Below, piece after piece: positions 16,152 through 26,062 of a DNA stretch of 60,593 nt. Position 1 is the first letter of the stretch; the number at the start of each line of letters is the position of its first letter. The stretch is from Pseudomonas brassicacearum subsp. neoaurantiaca. Its GTDB lineage: Bacteria; Pseudomonadota; Gammaproteobacteria; Pseudomonadales; Pseudomonadaceae. Where the stretch lies: the NCBI RefSeq assembly GCF_013608025.1, contig NZ_VDLV01000016.1, positions 41,306-101,898 on the forward strand. The letters run 5' to 3'. Both the position numbers and the translations under genes were made by a program. The notes beneath the pieces are model-generated. The model had not been told where the DNA came from. It made no database searches and was given only the letters and a program-made list of their open reading frames with translations.

Positions 16152-17081
16152 TCAGCGCCCCAACAACCGCGCCAACCCCACGCTCATCGGCGTCTGGTCT
16201 GGAACGCTGAAACGCTCCAACAGGCGACGGTTGTTGGCCCGCGAATGGCGGATGTCACCGGAACGCGCCGGGCCATGGCTGATCGCAGGCAAGTCGCCTA
16301 CCACGACGGCCAGGGCCTGGAGCATCTGCTTGAGCGTCGTCGCCTGGTTCCAGCCGACATTCACCGCGCCCACTTCCACCTCTGGCTTTTCGATGGCCTG
16401 GACCAGCACGTCCACCAAGTCTTCGACATAGACGAAATCCCGGGTCTGCTCGCCGTCGCCGAATACGGTGATCGGCAGGCCTTTCTGCGCCCGTTCGCTG
16501 AAAATGCTGATGACCCCTGAGTACGGCGAGGACGGATCCTGGCGCGGGCCATAGATGTTGAAAAAGCGGAACACCACCGGCTCCAGGCCGTGCTGGCGAC
16601 GATAGAAATCAAAATAGAATTCGCTGGCCAGCTTGTCCGCCGCGTAGGGCGTGAGCGGCGCCTTGGGGGTGTCTTCGTCGATGGACTCGCCTTCGCCGTT
16701 GTTGCCGTAGACCGCTGCGCTGGAGGCGAACAGCACCCGCTTCACGCCGCTCTGGCGCATGGCCTCGCAGACATTCAGGGTGCCGATGAAATTGCTCTGG
16801 TGCGTACGCACCGGATCATCCACCGAAGCTTGCACAGAAGCCACGGCGGCCAGGTGCGCCACGGCGCTGCAACCGACCATGGACCGAGCCACCAGCGCGG
16901 CATCGGCGACGTCACCTTCGATCAGTTCCACCGCAGGGTTGTCCAGCGGCAAGTTGCTGCGCTTGCCGGTGGACAGGTCATCGAGGATGCGCACCGAGTG
17001 CCCTTTGGCGAGCAAGGCGTCGGTCAGGTGCGAACCAATGAAACCCGCGCCGCCGGTGATGAGTACAGGGCCGTCAGCCAT
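16152..17081 (-). CDS. NAD-dependent epimerase/dehydratase (extended SDR)
   Basis: Protein of 309 aa with the nucleotide-binding GGAGFIGSHL at the N-terminus, the catalytic Ser-Ala-Ala-Val-Tyr stretch SSAAVYGN, and the active Tyr-Lys pair in YAADKLASE. FRFFNIYGPRQDP and GDGEQTRDFVYVEDL are typical of UDP-sugar C4 epimerases. The start at 17081 gives the expected N-terminus MADGPVLITGGAG. It overlaps the upstream RmlD-like gene by 8 bp. Same neighbours as PA4068 downstream of oprG. Substrate unknown; no polysaccharide cluster is adjacent. Confidence 0.9.
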   Translation of the reverse strand: MADGPVLITGGAGFIGSHLTDALLAKGHSVRILDDLSTGKRSNLPLDNPAVELIEGDVADAALVARSMVGCSAVAHLAAVASVQASVDDPVRTHQSNFIGTLNVCEAMRQSGVKRVLFASSAAVYGNNGEGESIDEDTPKAPLTPYAADKLASEFYFDFYRRQHGLEPVVFRFFNIYGPRQDPSSPYSGVISIFSERAQKGLPITVFGDGEQTRDFVYVEDLVDVLVQAIEKPEVEVGAVNVGWNQATTLKQMLQALAVVVGDLPAISHGPARSGDIRHSRANNRRLLERFSVPDQTPMSVGLARLLGR

Positions 17082-17952
17082 GGCGATAAAACCTATCCAG
17101 TAAGCTTGGGAGCGCGGCGCGCCAGGCGCGGGGCTTGATCCCGAAGGTGTGCAGAATTTTCTTGCAGGCCAGGACCGCATGCTGCGGTTCTTCCGCGGCG
17201 TCCGGCCTTGCAGCATGGGCCTGGGGGGTGGGCGACTCGATCGCCAGCGGATGCAAGGCGCGGGCTTCGGTGAGGATCGCCTGGCCGAGCGCCAGCGGCG
17301 TGGTCGCCTCATGGCCGGCGTAATGATAGGTGCCCCACAGCGGCGCCGCACAATCGAGTTGCTTGAGCACCGAGATGATCACGCGCGCCGCATCGTCAAC
17401 CGGCGTCGGACTGCCCCGTCGGTCGTCGGCCAGCAACAACTCGTCGGGCTGTTCGGCCCGGGCCAGGAAACGGCCGAGGATGCCGTCGGCGCTGTCATCC
17501 AGCAGCCAGCCGAAACGCAGCAATACATGTTGCGGGCAGGTGGCGCGCACGCTTTGCTCGATTCTCCACAAGGCCTGGCCACGCAGGCCCAGGGGGACGG
17601 GCTCGTCCTTTTCGCTGTACGCGGTGGCGCGGGAGCCGTCGAACACGCGGTAGCTCGACGGTTGCAGCAAGACGATATTGTGATGCTGGCACAGTTCCGC
17701 CAGGCGCTCGACCGCCCGCTCCTGGCTGGCCAGGCGCTGCTCACTGACAGTCTCCGCCTGGAACCAGTCGAAGTAGTACGCCAGGTTGATCAAGGCGTCC
17801 GGCCGGGTGTCGTCGAGCAGTTGCGTCAGGCTCGCGGCATCCCAGCCGTCTTCGGGGGGGCGGGGGGCAAGAAAACCGATGTCTTCTTCTGCACCGAGGC
17901 GAATCAGCGCCTGCCCAAGGGCATTTCCGCCGCCCAGTAACATAAGGCGCAT
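17074..17952 (-). CDS. RmlD-like sugar-nucleotide reductase homologue, catalytic residues lost
   Basis: Protein of about 292 aa with an N-terminal GGGNALGQALIRLG dinucleotide-binding motif and an RmlD-like core (LLQPSSYRVFDGSRATAYSE). In true RmlD enzymes the next segment is PL..YG..K; here it is PLGLRGQALWRIEQ, so Tyr and Lys of the YXXXK dyad are missing. The C-terminal half retains RFGWLL and HYAGHEATT. It is probably a binding or partner subunit rather than a reductase. The start is uncertain (17958, 17952 or 17943 are all ATG in frame). It overlaps the epimerase gene by 8 bp. Confidence 0.8.
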   Translation of the reverse strand: MRLMLLGGGNALGQALIRLGAEEDIGFLAPRPPEDGWDAASLTQLLDDTRPDALINLAYYFDWFQAETVSEQRLASQERAVERLAELCQHHNIVLLQPSSYRVFDGSRATAYSEKDEPVPLGLRGQALWRIEQSVRATCPQHVLLRFGWLLDDSADGILGRFLARAEQPDELLLADDRRGSPTPVDDAARVIISVLKQLDCAAPLWGTYHYAGHEATTPLALGQAILTEARALHPLAIESPTPQAHAARPDAAEEPQHAVLACKKILHTFGIKPRAWRAALPSLLDRFYRHG

Positions 17953-18106
17953 TCGCATAAAGTCAGCAGGCCCAGTCTGTTGGCACAAGAATTTGGTCGA
18001 CAACGCCCGAGGGCGTCGTCCGAATCGTTGCATTTTGCGGGTTTAGTGCGCAACCGTCATCCGTAAAGTGCAGATCGCCGGGTTTGTGCTGGTCTTGAGG
18101 CCCTCA

Positions 18107-18179
18107 TCGCGAGCAAGCTCGCTCCCACAGGGGATCTCCAATGTGCATGCGATCCCTGTGGGAGCGAGCTTGCTCGCGA
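18107..18179. repeat. REP pair, family A, in a 301-bp gap
   Basis: Inverted copies at 18107..18129 and 18158..18179. The gap 17953-18253 lies between divergent genes (RmlD-like and lhr) and must hold both promoters; apart from this pair I recognise nothing in it. Confidence 0.9.
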
Positions 18180-18253
18180 TGGGGCCGGAACAGACGATAG
18201 AGATCTCGGACGGTACTTGCATCATCCCCACCCCACCCGCCTAAACTGCCCAC

Positions 18254-21200
18254 ATGAATCTGCCCCTTGCAGCCGACCACGCCATGGCAGGCTTTCACCC
18301 CGCCGTTCGCGCCTGGTTCAGCCAGACTTTCCCGGCGGTCACGGCCGCCCAGGCCCGGGCGTGGCCGTTGATTGGCCAGCGTCGTTCGGTGCTGGTCGCC
18401 GCGCCAACGGGTTCGGGCAAGACGTTGACGGCGTTTTTGGCAGTGCTCGACGACCTGGTGCACCGCGGCCTGGAACAAGGCGGCCTGCCGGACGCGACGC
18501 TGGTGGTCTACGTCTCGCCGCTCAAGGCCTTGAGCAACGACATCCAGATCAACCTGCAGAATCCCCTGGCCGGCATCACCGAGCAGTTGCAGCGAATGGG
18601 CTTGCCGCCCTTGCCCATCACCACCGCCGTGCGCACCGGTGACACGCCGCAGAAAGAACGCTCGGCGATGCGCAAGACCGCGCCGCACATCTTGGTGACG
18701 ACACCCGAATCGCTTTACGTGCTGCTCGGTTCCGACTCCGGCCGGCAGATGCTCGCCAGCACCCGCACGGTGATCGTCGATGAAATCCACGCCATCGCCG
18801 CCAGCAAGCGCGGCAGTCACTTGGCCTTGAGCCTGGAGCGTCTGCAAGCGCTGTGCGCCGAACCGCTGATGCGCATCGGCTTGTCCGCCACGCAAAAGCC
18901 TATCGAAGCGGTGTCACGGTTTCTGGTCGGCGAAGGGCGCACCTGCGAGATTGTCGACATCGGCCACGCCCGCCCACGGGACCTGGACATCGAGGTGCCA
19001 CCCGTGCCGCTGTCGGCGGTGATGGCCAACGACGTGTGGGAATTGGTCTACAACCGCCTCGCCGAGCTGGCCCGGGCGCACCGGACCACGCTGGTGTTCG
19101 TCAACACCCGGCGCCTGGCCGAACGCCTGAGTCGGCATCTGAGCGAGCGCCTGGGCAAGGACGCCGTGGCGGCCCACCACGGCAGCCTGGCGAAGGAGTT
19201 TCGCCTCGACGCCGAGCAACGCCTCAAGCGCGGCGAACTGCAGGTGCTGATCGCCACGGCGTCGCTGGAGTTGGGCATCGACATCGGCGACGTCGACCTC
19301 GTCTGCCAGATCGCCTCGCCCCGTTCGATCTCGGCGTTCCTGCAACGGGTTGGCCGCTCCGGCCACCAGGTCGGCGGCACGCCCAAGGGGCGCCTGTTCG
19401 CCACCACCCGGGACGACTTGATCGAATGCGCCGCCCTGCTCGATTGCGTGCGCCGTGGCGAGCTGGACATCCTGCACATCCCCAAGGCGCCCCTGGATGT
19501 CCTGGCCCAGCAGATCGTCGCCGAGGTCAGTTGCCAGGAATGGCATGAACAGGCCTTGCTGGAAATGTTCCGCCGCGCCTCGCCCTATGCCGGGCTGGAC
19601 GAAAAACACTACCAGGCCCTGCTGCAAATGCTCGCCGAAGGTCTCAACGGCCGACAGGGCGTGCGCAGTGCCTACCTGCACCGTGATGCCGTGACACGGA
19701 CCTTGCGCGGGCGGCGGGGAAGCAAGCTGACCGCCGTGACCAGCGGCGGCACCATCCCGGACAACGCCGACTACAGCGTGCTGCTCGAACCCCAGGGCTT
19801 GAACATCGGCAGCGTCAACGAAGACTTCGCGGTGGAGAGCATTGCCGGAGACGTGTTCCAACTGGGCAATACCTCGTACCGGATCATCCGCGTCGAGACC
19901 GGCCGCGTGCGGGTCGAGGACGCGCAGGGCCAGCCGCCGACCATCCCGTTCTGGCTCGGCGAAGCTCCGGGGCGCAGCGCCGAGCTGTCCCAGGCCGTGG
20001 CCCGCCTGCAAGCCCAGCTCGATCAACTGCTCGGCGCCACGCCGGGCAATCTGCAACCGGCACTCGACTGGCTGACCGGCACCTTGCACCTGAACCTTGC
20101 CAGCGCCGAGCAGATCCTCGATTACCTGGCCCCGGCGCGCCTGGCCTTCGGCGCCCTGCCGTCCCAGGACACCTTGGTGATGGAACGGTTTTTCGACGAG
20201 TCCGGCGGCACGCAACTGATCATCCACACGCCCTTCGGCAGCCGCATCAACCGCGCCTGGGGCCTGGCCCTGCGCAAGCGTTTCTGCCGCACCTTCAACT
20301 TCGAATTGCAGGCCGCCGCCAGCGAGGACGCCATCGTGCTGTCGCTGTCCACCAGCCACAGCTTCGAACTGGACGAGGTCTGGCGCTACCTCAACAGCCA
20401 GAGCGCCGAGCAGATCCTGATTCAAGCGGTATTGGATGCGCCGCTGTTCGGCGTGCGCTGGCGCTGGAATGCCGGCGTGGCCCTGGCCTTGCCGCGCTAC
20501 ACCGGCGGGCGCAAAGTCGCGCCGCAGATCCAGCGCATGAAAAGCGAAGACTTGATCGCCAGCGTGTTCCCGGACCAGATCGCTTGCCTGGAAAACCTCG
20601 CCGGCGAGCGTGAGATTCCCGACCACCCACTGGTGGAACAGACCCTCGACGACTGCCTGCACGAAGCCATGGACAGCGAAGGCTGGCTGGCGCTGTTGCG
20701 GCGCATGGAAGCGGGCGAGGTTCGCCTGGTCAGCCGCGACCTGCCGGCGCCCTCGCCCTTGGCGGCAGAAATCCTCAGCGCCCGGCCTTATACCTTTCTC
20801 GACGACGCGCCGCTGGAGGAACGCCGCACCCAAGCGGTGATCAACCGACGCTGGAGTGATCCGCAATCCACCGACGACCTCGGCGCACTGGACGCCGAGG
20901 CCATCCAGGCCGTGCGGGAAGAGGCCTGGCCGACGCCGACCAATGTCGATGAAATCCATGAAGCGTTGATGAGCCTGGCCTGCATCGCCGACAGCGAAGC
21001 CAGTGCCGAGCGGTCGTGGCTGGACGGGTTGCGCACCCTGGCCGAGCGCGGTCGCGCCAGCCACATCCAAATCAGTGATGAGCGCGGCCTGTGGGTGCCG
21101 CTGGAACGGCTGACGTGCCTGCAAGCGATTTATCCACAAGCCAAATGGCAGCCGCCGCTGGCACCGCTGCCGGGGTTCGATGAGCCGTGGGACAGCGACG

Positions 21201-22567
21201 AGGCCGTGGTGGAGGTGCTGCGCGCGCGGCTCAGTGCCTTTGGCCCGCAACCGTTGACCGCGATCGCCTACCCGCTGGGGCTGTCGCCGGCACAAGCGAC
21301 CCAGGCCCTGGCCCTGCTCGAACAACAAGGGTATGTGCTGCGCGGTCGCTTCACCCCGGGCACCGCTCAAGAGGAGTGGTGCGAACGGCATCTGCTGGCG
21401 CGGATCCACCGCTACACGGTCAAGCGCTTGCGCCGGGAAATCGAGCCGGTGACGTTGCAGGATTTCATGCGTTTCCTGTTCGACTGGCAGCATCTGTCGC
21501 CGTCCAGCCAGGGCCGCGGCAACGCGGTGCTGCCGTCGATCATCGGCCAGTTCGAAGGCTACCCTGCCGCCGCCTCGGCCTGGGACAGCGACCTGCTGCC
21601 GGCGCGAATCAAGGATTATTCGCCGAGCTGGCTGGATGAACTGTGCCGCAGCGGCAAGTTCGTCTGGACGCGCCTGAGCGCCCGCCAGAAGTTGTCTGCC
21701 AGCGCCCTGCGCAGCACGCCGATCGTGTTGTTGCCGCGTACCCAGGTTGCGCTGTGGAGCAGCCTGGGCGAGCAGACGCCGGTCGGCGAACTGTCGCTCA
21801 AGACGCAAAAAGTCCATCAGGCCCTCAGTGAACATGGCGCGTTGTTTTTCGATGAATTGCTGCACGAGGCTCACCTGCTGCGCAGCGAACTGGAAATCGC
21901 CTTGCAGGAACTGGTCGGTGCCGGGCTCGTGAATGCTGACAGCTTCGCCGGGCTGCGGGCCTTGATCACCCCTGCCAGCAAACGCCAGGCCCGTAGCAGC
22001 CGGCGCGGACGCGGGGCGTTTGTCGGCGGCATGGACGATGCCGGGCGCTGGTCCTTATTACGCCGCAGTTCGCCCGCGCCAGAACCCGGCAACCGGCCCG
22101 CGCCCACACCGCCCGATACCCTGGAACACATCGCCATGACCCTGTTGCGCCGTTATGGCGTGGTGTTCTGGCGCCTGCTGGAGCGCGAGGCCGATTGGCT
22201 GCCGAGCTGGCGTGAATTGCTGCGCACGTTTCATCGTCTGGAGGCACGGGGAGAGATTCGAGGCGGGCGCTTTGTCAGCGGGCTGGCCGGCGAACAATTC
22301 GCCTTGCCCGAAGCCATCCCGCTGCTGCGCGAAGCACGGCGTCGGCCCACCGATGGCAGCCTGGTGGCGGTGTGCGGGGTTGATCCGTTGAACCTGGCCG
22401 GCACTTTGTTGCCCGGGGCGAAAGTGCCGGCGCTGGCGAGTAATCGGCTGGTGTATCGGGATGGGCTGCCGGTGGCGGCGCAGGTTGCGGGCAAGCAACA
22501 GCTTTGGGTGGAGTTGGATGCTCAAGCAATGGCTGAAATTCGCACGAAGCTGATCCAACACCTTTAG
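18254..22567 (+). CDS. lhr: Lhr-family ATP-dependent helicase (long form)
   Basis: SF2 DNA/RNA helicase of 1437 aa. RecA1 carries APTGSGKTLTAFLAVL (Walker A), PLKALSNDI and VIVDEIHAI (a DEIH box, near residue 178). RecA2 carries FVNTRRLAERLSRHL, HHGSLAKEFR, ATASLELGIDIGDVD and QRVGRSGH. After the Lhr core (~870 residues) there is a long C-terminal part with winged-helix-like segments, as in E. coli Lhr. Known members unwind DNA-RNA hybrids and the long form has been linked to base excision repair. No metallophosphatase or ligase partner is adjacent. The ribosome binding site is weak. Confidence 0.95.
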   Translation: MNLPLAADHAMAGFHPAVRAWFSQTFPAVTAAQARAWPLIGQRRSVLVAAPTGSGKTLTAFLAVLDDLVHRGLEQGGLPDATLVVYVSPLKALSNDIQINLQNPLAGITEQLQRMGLPPLPITTAVRTGDTPQKERSAMRKTAPHILVTTPESLYVLLGSDSGRQMLASTRTVIVDEIHAIAASKRGSHLALSLERLQALCAEPLMRIGLSATQKPIEAVSRFLVGEGRTCEIVDIGHARPRDLDIEVPPVPLSAVMANDVWELVYNRLAELARAHRTTLVFVNTRRLAERLSRHLSERLGKDAVAAHHGSLAKEFRLDAEQRLKRGELQVLIATASLELGIDIGDVDLVCQIASPRSISAFLQRVGRSGHQVGGTPKGRLFATTRDDLIECAALLDCVRRGELDILHIPKAPLDVLAQQIVAEVSCQEWHEQALLEMFRRASPYAGLDEKHYQALLQMLAEGLNGRQGVRSAYLHRDAVTRTLRGRRGSKLTAVTSGGTIPDNADYSVLLEPQGLNIGSVNEDFAVESIAGDVFQLGNTSYRIIRVETGRVRVEDAQGQPPTIPFWLGEAPGRSAELSQAVARLQAQLDQLLGATPGNLQPALDWLTGTLHLNLASAEQILDYLAPARLAFGALPSQDTLVMERFFDESGGTQLIIHTPFGSRINRAWGLALRKRFCRTFNFELQAAASEDAIVLSLSTSHSFELDEVWRYLNSQSAEQILIQAVLDAPLFGVRWRWNAGVALALPRYTGGRKVAPQIQRMKSEDLIASVFPDQIACLENLAGEREIPDHPLVEQTLDDCLHEAMDSEGWLALLRRMEAGEVRLVSRDLPAPSPLAAEILSARPYTFLDDAPLEERRTQAVINRRWSDPQSTDDLGALDAEAIQAVREEAWPTPTNVDEIHEALMSLACIADSEASAERSWLDGLRTLAERGRASHIQISDERGLWVPLERLTCLQAIYPQAKWQPPLAPLPGFDEPWDSDEAVVEVLRARLSAFGPQPLTAIAYPLGLSPAQATQALALLEQQGYVLRGRFTPGTAQEEWCERHLLARIHRYTVKRLRREIEPVTLQDFMRFLFDWQHLSPSSQGRGNAVLPSIIGQFEGYPAAASAWDSDLLPARIKDYSPSWLDELCRSGKFVWTRLSARQKLSASALRSTPIVLLPRTQVALWSSLGEQTPVGELSLKTQKVHQALSEHGALFFDELLHEAHLLRSELEIALQELVGAGLVNADSFAGLRALITPASKRQARSSRRGRGAFVGGMDDAGRWSLLRRSSPAPEPGNRPAPTPPDTLEHIAMTLLRRYGVVFWRLLEREADWLPSWRELLRTFHRLEARGEIRGGRFVSGLAGEQFALPEAIPLLREARRRPTDGSLVAVCGVDPLNLAGTLLPGAKVPALASNRLVYRDGLPVAAQVAGKQQLWVELDAQAMAEIRTKLIQHL

Positions 22568-22585
22568 CCAGACACCCGCAAAACT

Positions 22586-22706
22586 GTGGCGAGGGAGCTT
22601 GCTCCCGCTGGGCTGCGCAGCGGCCCCAAAGTTTTCGGCTCTGCATCCAATCTTGCTCAAAGCGACGACTGCTGCGCAGCCGAGCGGGAGCAAGCTCCCT
22701 CGCCAC
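22586..22706. repeat. REP-like compound repeat, family B
   Basis: Arms at 22586 and 22706 with GGGCTGCGCAGCGGCCCC inside. It fills the gap between the convergent lhr and mscS stops. Confidence 0.85.
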
Positions 22707-22709
22707 GGG

Positions 22710-24821
22710 TTATCGGGCAAGCTGGTCGGACGGCTTCGATGATACCTCCGTCGAAGGCGCTGAATTTTCGACCTGCGTATCCAACCGCTTCGGCATCACC
22801 ACCTGCTGTGGATAAGTCTGCGCGAAGTGCACCGACGGCTCGTTATCCACAAGTTTCTTCAATCGCTGGTTGAACGCCCGGCCCACGGCATATTGCCCGC
22901 CCGACACGGTGCGGAACTGGGCAGTGAGCACCACGCCGTTGAGGTCCATCTTGTCCACGCCGAATACATCCAGCGGCCCTTGCAGGTTGAACTTGAGGAA
23001 CGGGTCCTCGGAAATCGAATCGCCAGCTTCGCGGATCAGTTCAATGGCGCGGTCCACGTCGGTGTCGTAGGTGAACTGCACCGAGAAAAACGCAAAGGCA
23101 AATTGCCGGGATTGGTTGGTCACGGCCTTGATCTGCCCGAACGGCACCGAGTGCACGAAACCCTTGCCGTCGCGCAGGCGCAGGGTGCGGATGGTCAGGC
23201 CTTCGACGGTGCCGGCGTGGCCGGAGCTGAGCACCACCCAGTCGCCGATCGACAGCGTGTCCTCGATGATGATGAACAGCCCGGTGATCACGTCCTGCAC
23301 CAATTGCTGCGAACCAAAACCGATCGCCAGCCCCACCACGCCCGCACCGGCGAGCAATGGCGCGACGTTGATGCCGAGGTTGGCCATGGTGGTGATTGCG
23401 CAAATCACCACCAGGATAATCTTGGCCGCGTTGCGCAACAGCGGCAGGATGGTCTTCACCCGCGTGCTGGGCTGGCGGGCGCCGCGCTTGTTGAGTGGTG
23501 GCTTCAACGCCTCCTGGATCGCCGTGTCGAGCACCACCCAGGTCAGCCAGGTCATCAGGAAGATCAGGCCGATGCGGCTCAAAGAATCGCTGATCGCTCG
23601 TCCCACGGCGTTGCGCGAGGCGAATTCGAACAGGGAGATGCCCCAGATTCGCCCGAGGATTTCAATGAACGCCACGGCCATGACGATCCGCAGCAAGGCG
23701 TGCAGCAAGCTCAACAGCCGCCCCTTGTATGCGCTGTTGCGCTGGATAGCCTCGGCCTTGGGTGATTTGAAGATGTGCTGGAACACCGTGCTGAGAAACA
23801 CCGTCGCGATCAGCAGGATGGTGGTGAACAAGGCGCAACGCAGGGCTTTCTGGTTGTCCTCGCCGACACCGATCAGGCTCACCGCTGAGACCAATATCAT
23901 CAGCAGGATCGGCCAATACCAGAGGCCGGAAAAGATTCGCAGGGACTCTTGCAAGGCAGGTTGCTTGAGGCGCTGGGCCAAAGGCCGGTTGCGGATCAGG
24001 TGGGCCACGGGCCGGCGCATGTGGATCACCAGCCAACCGAAGATGAGCGAAGCCAGCAGTCCGGTGAACACCGCGACGCTGCTGGTGATATTGCCGCCCA
24101 GTTGGCGGGCGATCTGCGGGCTGGTCAAGGCATCGCTGAGGGCCGCCAGGAAGCCGATCAGGAACAACGGCCGCGGGCTGAAATGCCGGATGATCGCCAC
24201 GGCACGGCGTTTATGGCCGGCGTTGAACATCACGATCACGCAGAGCAACACCGACGTGGAGAAAATGCCGCTGCTGGTGGCGTAGGCAAAACACAGCGCC
24301 AGGGCGCGACCAACCGAGACTTGCAGGAAATGGCTGACATAAAGGGTCAAAGGCAGGCAGGCCACGGCTGGCAAGGTGTACGGCAAGAGATAACCGAGCA
24401 GGTCTCGCACCCGCTGGCGCGTTCGTAGCCAGCGGCGCCGACCGAGACGTCGCACCAGCAATCGCGCGCCGGTCCAGAGCAGCGCGAACGTCCCCAGCCA
24501 CACGCCGGAGAGCAGCAGGAAATCCCCGGCCACACGCCACGACGAACGGGACGTCTGGTCCACCAGCCGATCCACCTCATCCGCCGCCCGATCCGCCCGC
24601 AGGCGCCAGGCATCCACCAGGTTCTGGTCGAGGTCGAGCTTGTCCTGGACGTCATCGATGCTCGAACTGATCGCGCCCAACAGGCCACCTTGCACCAGCG
24701 GCTCGGGTTCGGCCGGGGCTTCGGCGGGTTTGGAGGTGCCGGGGACCGCTGCGGTCCCGTAGGCGCTGGTGCCGGTCAGCGCCAGCAGGAACAGCAGCAG
24801 TACAGTGCTCAATCGAGACAA
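22710..24821 (-). CDS. MscS-family mechanosensitive channel, large
   Basis: Inner-membrane channel protein of 703 aa. A signal peptide (MSRLSTVLLLFLLALTGTSA) precedes a periplasmic segment with a likely helical DLDQNLVDAWRLRADRAADEV stretch cut by the membrane part. About ten hydrophobic helices follow. The MscS pore and beta domain are clear: GLAIGFGSQQLVQDVITG, IIEDTLSIGDWV, GTVEGLTIRTLRLR and FVHSVPFGQI. The start is TTG at 24821, with AAGGAG 10 nt upstream and no nearby ATG. It resembles the YnaI/YbdG-type long members. Role: release of solutes upon hypo-osmotic shock. Confidence 0.93.
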   Translation of the reverse strand: MSRLSTVLLLFLLALTGTSAYGTAAVPGTSKPAEAPAEPEPLVQGGLLGAISSSIDDVQDKLDLDQNLVDAWRLRADRAADEVDRLVDQTSRSSWRVAGDFLLLSGVWLGTFALLWTGARLLVRRLGRRRWLRTRQRVRDLLGYLLPYTLPAVACLPLTLYVSHFLQVSVGRALALCFAYATSSGIFSTSVLLCVIVMFNAGHKRRAVAIIRHFSPRPLFLIGFLAALSDALTSPQIARQLGGNITSSVAVFTGLLASLIFGWLVIHMRRPVAHLIRNRPLAQRLKQPALQESLRIFSGLWYWPILLMILVSAVSLIGVGEDNQKALRCALFTTILLIATVFLSTVFQHIFKSPKAEAIQRNSAYKGRLLSLLHALLRIVMAVAFIEILGRIWGISLFEFASRNAVGRAISDSLSRIGLIFLMTWLTWVVLDTAIQEALKPPLNKRGARQPSTRVKTILPLLRNAAKIILVVICAITTMANLGINVAPLLAGAGVVGLAIGFGSQQLVQDVITGLFIIIEDTLSIGDWVVLSSGHAGTVEGLTIRTLRLRDGKGFVHSVPFGQIKAVTNQSRQFAFAFFSVQFTYDTDVDRAIELIREAGDSISEDPFLKFNLQGPLDVFGVDKMDLNGVVLTAQFRTVSGGQYAVGRAFNQRLKKLVDNEPSVHFAQTYPQQVVMPKRLDTQVENSAPSTEVSSKPSDQLAR

Positions 24822-24906
24822 AACGCAGGGCTCCTTCGCACGGGGTCGGTAAGGAACTGATCAACATCGGGCCGGCAAGTTCGCTCGGAAGGCCAATACA
24901 AAACCC

Positions 24907-25027
24907 GTGGCGAGGGAGCTTGCTCCCGCTGGGGCGCGTAGCGGCCCTGAAACCTGGATACCTCGTCACGTCAGGATGAATGCATGGGCCTGCTGCGCAG
25001 GCCAGCGGGAGCAAGCTCCCTCGCCAC
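24907..25027. repeat. REP-like compound repeat, family B, in a 314-bp gap
   Basis: Arms at 24907 and 25027 with an inner CTGCGCAGG. The gap 24822-25135 is divergent (mscS minus, DUF72 plus) and so contains two promoters; besides the repeat I recognise no site. Confidence 0.85.
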
Positions 25028-25135
25028 AGAACCCGCTCGGCCCCTTCCGTCGGTAAGGCCGTCGAAACTTTCCAGCCCGCCCGGCGGTCATCAAAAGACA
25101 CAGGCAGTACGAGGTCATTGGCACGGGAGGGACAC

Positions 25136-26062
25136 ATGACGGCGATCCACATTGGCATTTCCGGTTGGCGCTACACGCCTTGGCGCGGAGACTTCTACCC
25201 CAAGGGGCTGGCTCAGAAACGGGAACTGCAATTCGCCTCTCGAGCGGTCAACAGCATCGAAATCAATGGATCGTTTTACGCCCTGCAACGTCCCGAACGG
25301 TATGCCCAGTGGTACGCCGAGACGCCGCCGGACTTCGTGTTCAGCGTCAAGGCGCCGCGCTTCATCACCCACATCAAGCGTCTGCGGGACGTCCACAAAC
25401 CCCTGGCGAATTTCTTCGCCTCCGGCGTGTTGGAACTCAAGGAAAAACTCGGCGCCATCCTCTGGCAGTTTCCGCCCAGCTTCAAATTCGACCCGCAACT
25501 GTTCGAAGACTTCCTCAAGCAACTGCCCCATGACACCGAGGCTGCCGCCGCGCTGGCCCTGGAGCACGAGCCGCGCCTGGACGGCCACGCCAGCACCGAG
25601 ACCGATAAAAAGCGCCCGCTGCGCCATGCCGTGGAAATCCGTCACGAAAGCTTCATCGACCCACACTTCGTCGCCCTGCTCAAACGCTACGACGTTGCTT
25701 TGGTGGTCGCCGATACCGCCGGGAAATGGCCCTATCGCGAGGACGTGACCAGCGACTTCGTGTACCTGCGCCTGCACGGCGCCGAAGAGTTGTACGCCAG
25801 CGGCTACACCGACGAGGCGCTCAAGCGTTGGGGCGACCGGATCGAGGCCTGGAGCCACGGCACGCAGCCGAGCGACGCGCAACTGATCGATCCGAAAAAG
25901 AAACCCCGGGCACGCAAGAGCCGGGAAGTGTTCTGCTATTTCGACAACGACATCAAAGTTCGCGCGCCCTACGATGCACGCCACCTGCTGGAGCGCTTCG
26001 ACCTGGACAAGCACCTCGCCACCGCTCCCGGTGTGCGCCCGGCCGAAGGAGTATTGCCATGA
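25136..26062 (+). CDS. DUF72 (YecE-like) family protein
   Basis: Protein of 308 aa of the DUF72 TIM-barrel-like family. The family pattern is clear: [61 protein letters not shown] and FVYLRLHGA. The C-terminus is basic ([12 protein letters not shown]). The ATG at 25136 has GGGAGGG upstream. Activity of this family is not well described. It overlaps the ybhP-like gene by 4 bp, so it is tied to a phospholipid operon. Confidence 0.9.
   Translation: MTAIHIGISGWRYTPWRGDFYPKGLAQKRELQFASRAVNSIEINGSFYALQRPERYAQWYAETPPDFVFSVKAPRFITHIKRLRDVHKPLANFFASGVLELKEKLGAILWQFPPSFKFDPQLFEDFLKQLPHDTEAAAALALEHEPRLDGHASTETDKKRPLRHAVEIRHESFIDPHFVALLKRYDVALVVADTAGKWPYREDVTSDFVYLRLHGAEELYASGYTDEALKRWGDRIEAWSHGTQPSDAQLIDPKKKPRARKSREVFCYFDNDIKVRAPYDARHLLERFDLDKHLATAPGVRPAEGVLP

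Noticed and set aside
16152..17952. O-antigen or rhamnose biosynthesis cluster
   Set aside because: Only two SDR-type genes, one of them degenerate; no glycosyltransferases or rmlABC.
18914..21874. A 986-codon open frame antisense to lhr
   Set aside because: It is a mirror of the high-GC lhr coding frame; no ribosome binding site, no recognisable domain, low-complexity Gln/Arg-rich sequence.
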